Below are positions 62,339 to 64,000 of a stretch of 64,000 nt of DNA, piece after piece. Under the pieces are notes generated by a model. The model did no database searches. It saw nothing but the letters and a program-made list of their open reading frames with translations, and had not been told where the DNA came from. The translations under genes and the position numbers were made by a program. This stretch comes from Gammaproteobacteria bacterium (lineage in GTDB: Bacteria; Pseudomonadota; Gammaproteobacteria; HTCC5015): NCBI GenBank assembly GCA_028284675.1, contig JANQRI010000038.1:36922-100921 (forward strand), written 5' to 3'. The stretch's first letter is position 1, and every line of letters starts with the position of its first letter.

Positions 62339-63334
62339 TCAGTCACTAAGGCTGCGCAAATTATCTGCATACAACGCCAAGTGTTCCGCCGATAAATGCG
62401 CATACCGCTGTACCATTTCCGGCCCGGCCCAACCGCCAAGCTCCTGCAACACGTGGGTCGGCGTGCCTTGCTGAACATGCCAACTGGCCCAGGTATGCCG
62501 CAGATCATGCCAGCGAAAATTATGAATCCCAGCGCGCTTTAATGCATTGCGCCAAGCATGATTATTCGCTCGCCTGACCGGCTTGCCGAAATACGAAAAT
62601 ACAAACTCACGATGCCTACCGAGTTGTCTTCGCAGCACCGCCATTGCATCTTCATTCAACGGTACCGGAATCGCTTTGCGGGCTTTGGCCTGATCCGGAT
62701 GAATCCACGCACAACGACGATCCAGATCCACCTGCGACCATTGCAACAACGTCACATTGGTCTCACGCAAACCGGTCGCCAGCGTAAAGCGCATCATCTC
62801 GGCCAGATGCTCCGGTAACTCATTCAGCAACCGTTGCACCTCTTCCAGTGTCAACCAACGCACCCGCTTTTTCGGTTCTTTCAACATCCGAATGTGCGGG
62901 GCACGATCCAACCATTCCCAATCACGTTCGGCACAGCGTAACACCGCTCGGATAATCTCCAACAAACGATTCACGGTGGCTTTGCTAACACCATCCGCCA
63001 ATCGCGCTTGAGTAATCTGATCAATCAATTCCCGGTTGATCTCATCGAGATACAAACCAAACAGAAAACGATGCAACCACTGAAAATGACGGATGTCTTG
63101 TTTCAATGTGGCTTTCTCGCCGTCCTTCTCCAACAACCAGCGCTCAACCGCTGCTTCCCAGGTTCGCCGGGGGCTATCCCCGAGCTTCGCAACCCGCCAA
63201 AGCTCCGACTTTAATCGCGCTTCGAATTCCTGCGCCTGTCGCTTATTGGCAGTTTGAGTAGAGCGGCGTATGAGCTGGCCGTTGGGGGCCGTAAATCGGA
63301 CCCACCAGGTCTTACCGCGTTTAAAGAGTGACAT
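62339..63334 (-). CDS. int: Tyrosine-family site-specific integrase
   Basis: 331 residues. An N-terminal AP2-like arm-binding part (WWVRFTAPNGQLIRRSTQTANKRQAQ) is followed by a core-binding domain and the catalytic domain: Arg in LATGLRETNVTLLQW, HDLRHTWASWHVQQG (HxxR), GWAGPEMVQRYAHLS with the nucleophile Tyr. Start fixed by GAAGGAGG eight bases before the ATG. It reads toward tRNA-Arg, the layout of integrated elements that use a tRNA 3' end. Probably the left-end integrase of an element extending past the window. Confidence 0.94.
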   Translation of the reverse strand: MSLFKRGKTWWVRFTAPNGQLIRRSTQTANKRQAQEFEARLKSELWRVAKLGDSPRRTWEAAVERWLLEKDGEKATLKQDIRHFQWLHRFLFGLYLDEINRELIDQITQARLADGVSKATVNRLLEIIRAVLRCAERDWEWLDRAPHIRMLKEPKKRVRWLTLEEVQRLLNELPEHLAEMMRFTLATGLRETNVTLLQWSQVDLDRRCAWIHPDQAKARKAIPVPLNEDAMAVLRRQLGRHREFVFSYFGKPVRRANNHAWRNALKRAGIHNFRWHDLRHTWASWHVQQGTPTHVLQELGGWAGPEMVQRYAHLSAEHLALYADNLRSLSD

Positions 63335-63579
63335 GGACTAACCTCCTTCCAGTCACTACACGGCGTTTGCTCTTGATGATTAGCATATAAAGATTGCAGA
63401 TAAAGGACAAGTTCGGATTTAAGAAACACCCAGCACTTACCCGGCTTCGCGCCCTTAACAACACCCTGCCGGGCTTTCTGCCGCAACACGGCCGGCGACA
63501 TATGCAGAAACCGGGCCGCCTGTTGTAAATCCAAGGTCGTCTCAAAAGAAGCTTCATTATTGGCAGGATTACTTGACAT
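63211..63579 (-). CDS. Small helix-turn-helix protein (excisionase-like)
   Basis: 122 residues from ATG 63579 (an ATG 7 codons upstream is possible). Residues 15-60 (LDLQQAARFLHMSPAVLRQKARQGVVKGAKPGKCWVF) look like the winged-helix MerR/AlpA or Xis DNA-binding fold. The C-terminal third is low-complexity and overlaps the integrase start by 124 bp, which suggests translational coupling. Placed directly upstream of int, it may regulate or direct excision; inferred from position. Confidence 0.75.
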   Translation of the reverse strand: MSSNPANNEASFETTLDLQQAARFLHMSPAVLRQKARQGVVKGAKPGKCWVFLKSELVLYLQSLYANHQEQTPCSDWKEVSPCHSLNAVRPGGSDLRPPTASSYAALLKLPISDRRRNSKRD

Positions 63580-63600
63580 AGACTGGCCATCGTAAAGCAA

Positions 63601-63892
63601 TTGAAACGACTCACAACAAAAAAGTTTTCAGGCCGCAGAGAATGTTAGTGGCCGCATTGATTATTAAAAAGCTTCTTTGCCCGATGAAAACTAAACGGTA
63701 TCTAGCCCTAGAACGGATTGTTAACGTGACCTCATTGAGCGTGCAGGCTACAGCACGAAAAAACAGTGGCAAGCCGGTGTGGCTACGGCACCGAATAATC
63801 AGTAGCACCCTGGAGCCCAACCAGCGGTAAAAAAGTGGGGTAACTGTGAAAATAATGAGCGAACTGAAATAACCATTAAGAGGAGAAATAGT
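63601..63892. other. Element interior, no convincing gene
   Basis: 292 bp. A minus-strand frame (63611-63955) covers it but is hydrophobic throughout with no ribosome site, so I do not count it. No repeat recognised. Confidence 0.35.
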
Positions 63893-63997
63893 ATGAGAAA
63901 TCATGTCAAGCAAAGCCTGTCTCTGTGTGCCTATGCTGCACAGAGACAGGCGCAAAAACCAATGCGAAACCGTAGTAAAAACAAGGTATTGATGTAA
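63893..63997 (+). CDS. Possible 34-residue peptide
   Basis: AAGAGGAGAAATAGT before the ATG is a strong ribosome site. The peptide reads MRNHVKQSLSLCAYAAQRQA and then QKPMRNRSKNKVLM, basic, ending TAA three bases before the window edge. A perfect hairpin lies inside its coding part. It may also be the 5' leader of a larger gene that begins past the edge. Confidence 0.45.
   Translation: MRNHVKQSLSLCAYAAQRQAQKPMRNRSKNKVLM
63915..63951. repeat. Perfect 13-bp hairpin near the right edge
   Basis: GCCTGTCTCTGTG (63915-63927) and its exact complement CACAGAGACAGGC (63939-63951), with an 11-base loop. The stem is unusually long and without mismatches for a protein-coding stretch. Confidence 0.85.
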
Positions 63998-64000
63998 ACA

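Noticed and set aside
63611..63955. 114-residue hydrophobic minus-strand frame
   Set aside because: No ribosome site, no recognisable feature, and opposed by the strong plus-strand start at 63893.
1..64000. CRISPR arrays, rRNA genes, complete insertion sequences
   Set aside because: No direct-repeat/spacer array, rRNA signature or transposase gene was seen in the window.

Overview
The window comes from a chromosome of a non-enteric gammaproteobacterium. The supporting signs are: rpe-gph-trpEGDC followed by crp, an OsmC gene, speD and coq7, a block order I recall from Pseudomonas-type gammaproteobacteria; ubiquinone genes (ubiA, coq7); CRP, BioB, CmoA and a PhoBR/PstS phosphate system. No genus can be assigned from the sequence alone. 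Most genes are core metabolism, with accessory DNA around 23.3-27.2 kb and from 62.2 kb to the right edge.

Left part (1-12.3 kb): a phosphate and polyphosphate neighbourhood. phoB and phoR, then a pstS cut by the window edge, all lie on the minus strand. Both phoB and pstS are preceded by PhoB-box-like repeats with 11-bp phasing. Nearby are polyphosphate kinase (ppk1), a SixA-type phosphohistidine phosphatase and exopolyphosphatase (ppx), with egtD, an amino acid:cation symporter, nadC, dps and a lipoprotein gene between and after them.

12.5-23.3 kb: signalling and redox genes. These are a class I amidotransferase behind a GGDEF-EAL protein, a short-chain dehydrogenase, a glycosyltransferase, a large PAS histidine kinase without a partner regulator, and a compact exported redox operon (MauG-like dihaem peroxidase, cupredoxin, two-haem cytochrome c).

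23.3-27.2 kb: a small accessory block with two unrecognised proteins and a hipBA toxin-antitoxin module. The hipBA promoter carries four GCC-N8-GGC type palindromes (two perfect, two degenerate) at regular spacing.

27.2-62 kb: mostly housekeeping. It holds thiO, tRNA-Gly(CCC), cmoA, a hydrolase-OsmC fusion, a second GGDEF-EAL protein, gamma carbonic anhydrase, gor, ubiA, comF, bioB, an 1167-residue repeat-bearing protein of unknown role, rpe-gph, a trp leader peptide with two Trp codons before trpEGDC, crp, speD, coq7, rplM-rpsI, two FKBP isomerases, a lipocalin and a PhoD-like phosphatase. Two copies of a 58-bp palindrome and a cluster of GTCATTCCTGC-type repeats sit between genes.

62-64 kb: tRNA-Arg(TCG) followed by a tyrosine integrase and a small helix-turn-helix protein. 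This is the left end of an integrated element that runs off the window. The strongest candidates for new biology are the trp leader with its unusual inverted repeat, the hipBA operator array, the 198/417-residue unknown pair, the 1167-residue protein, and the short ORF with a perfect hairpin at the right edge.
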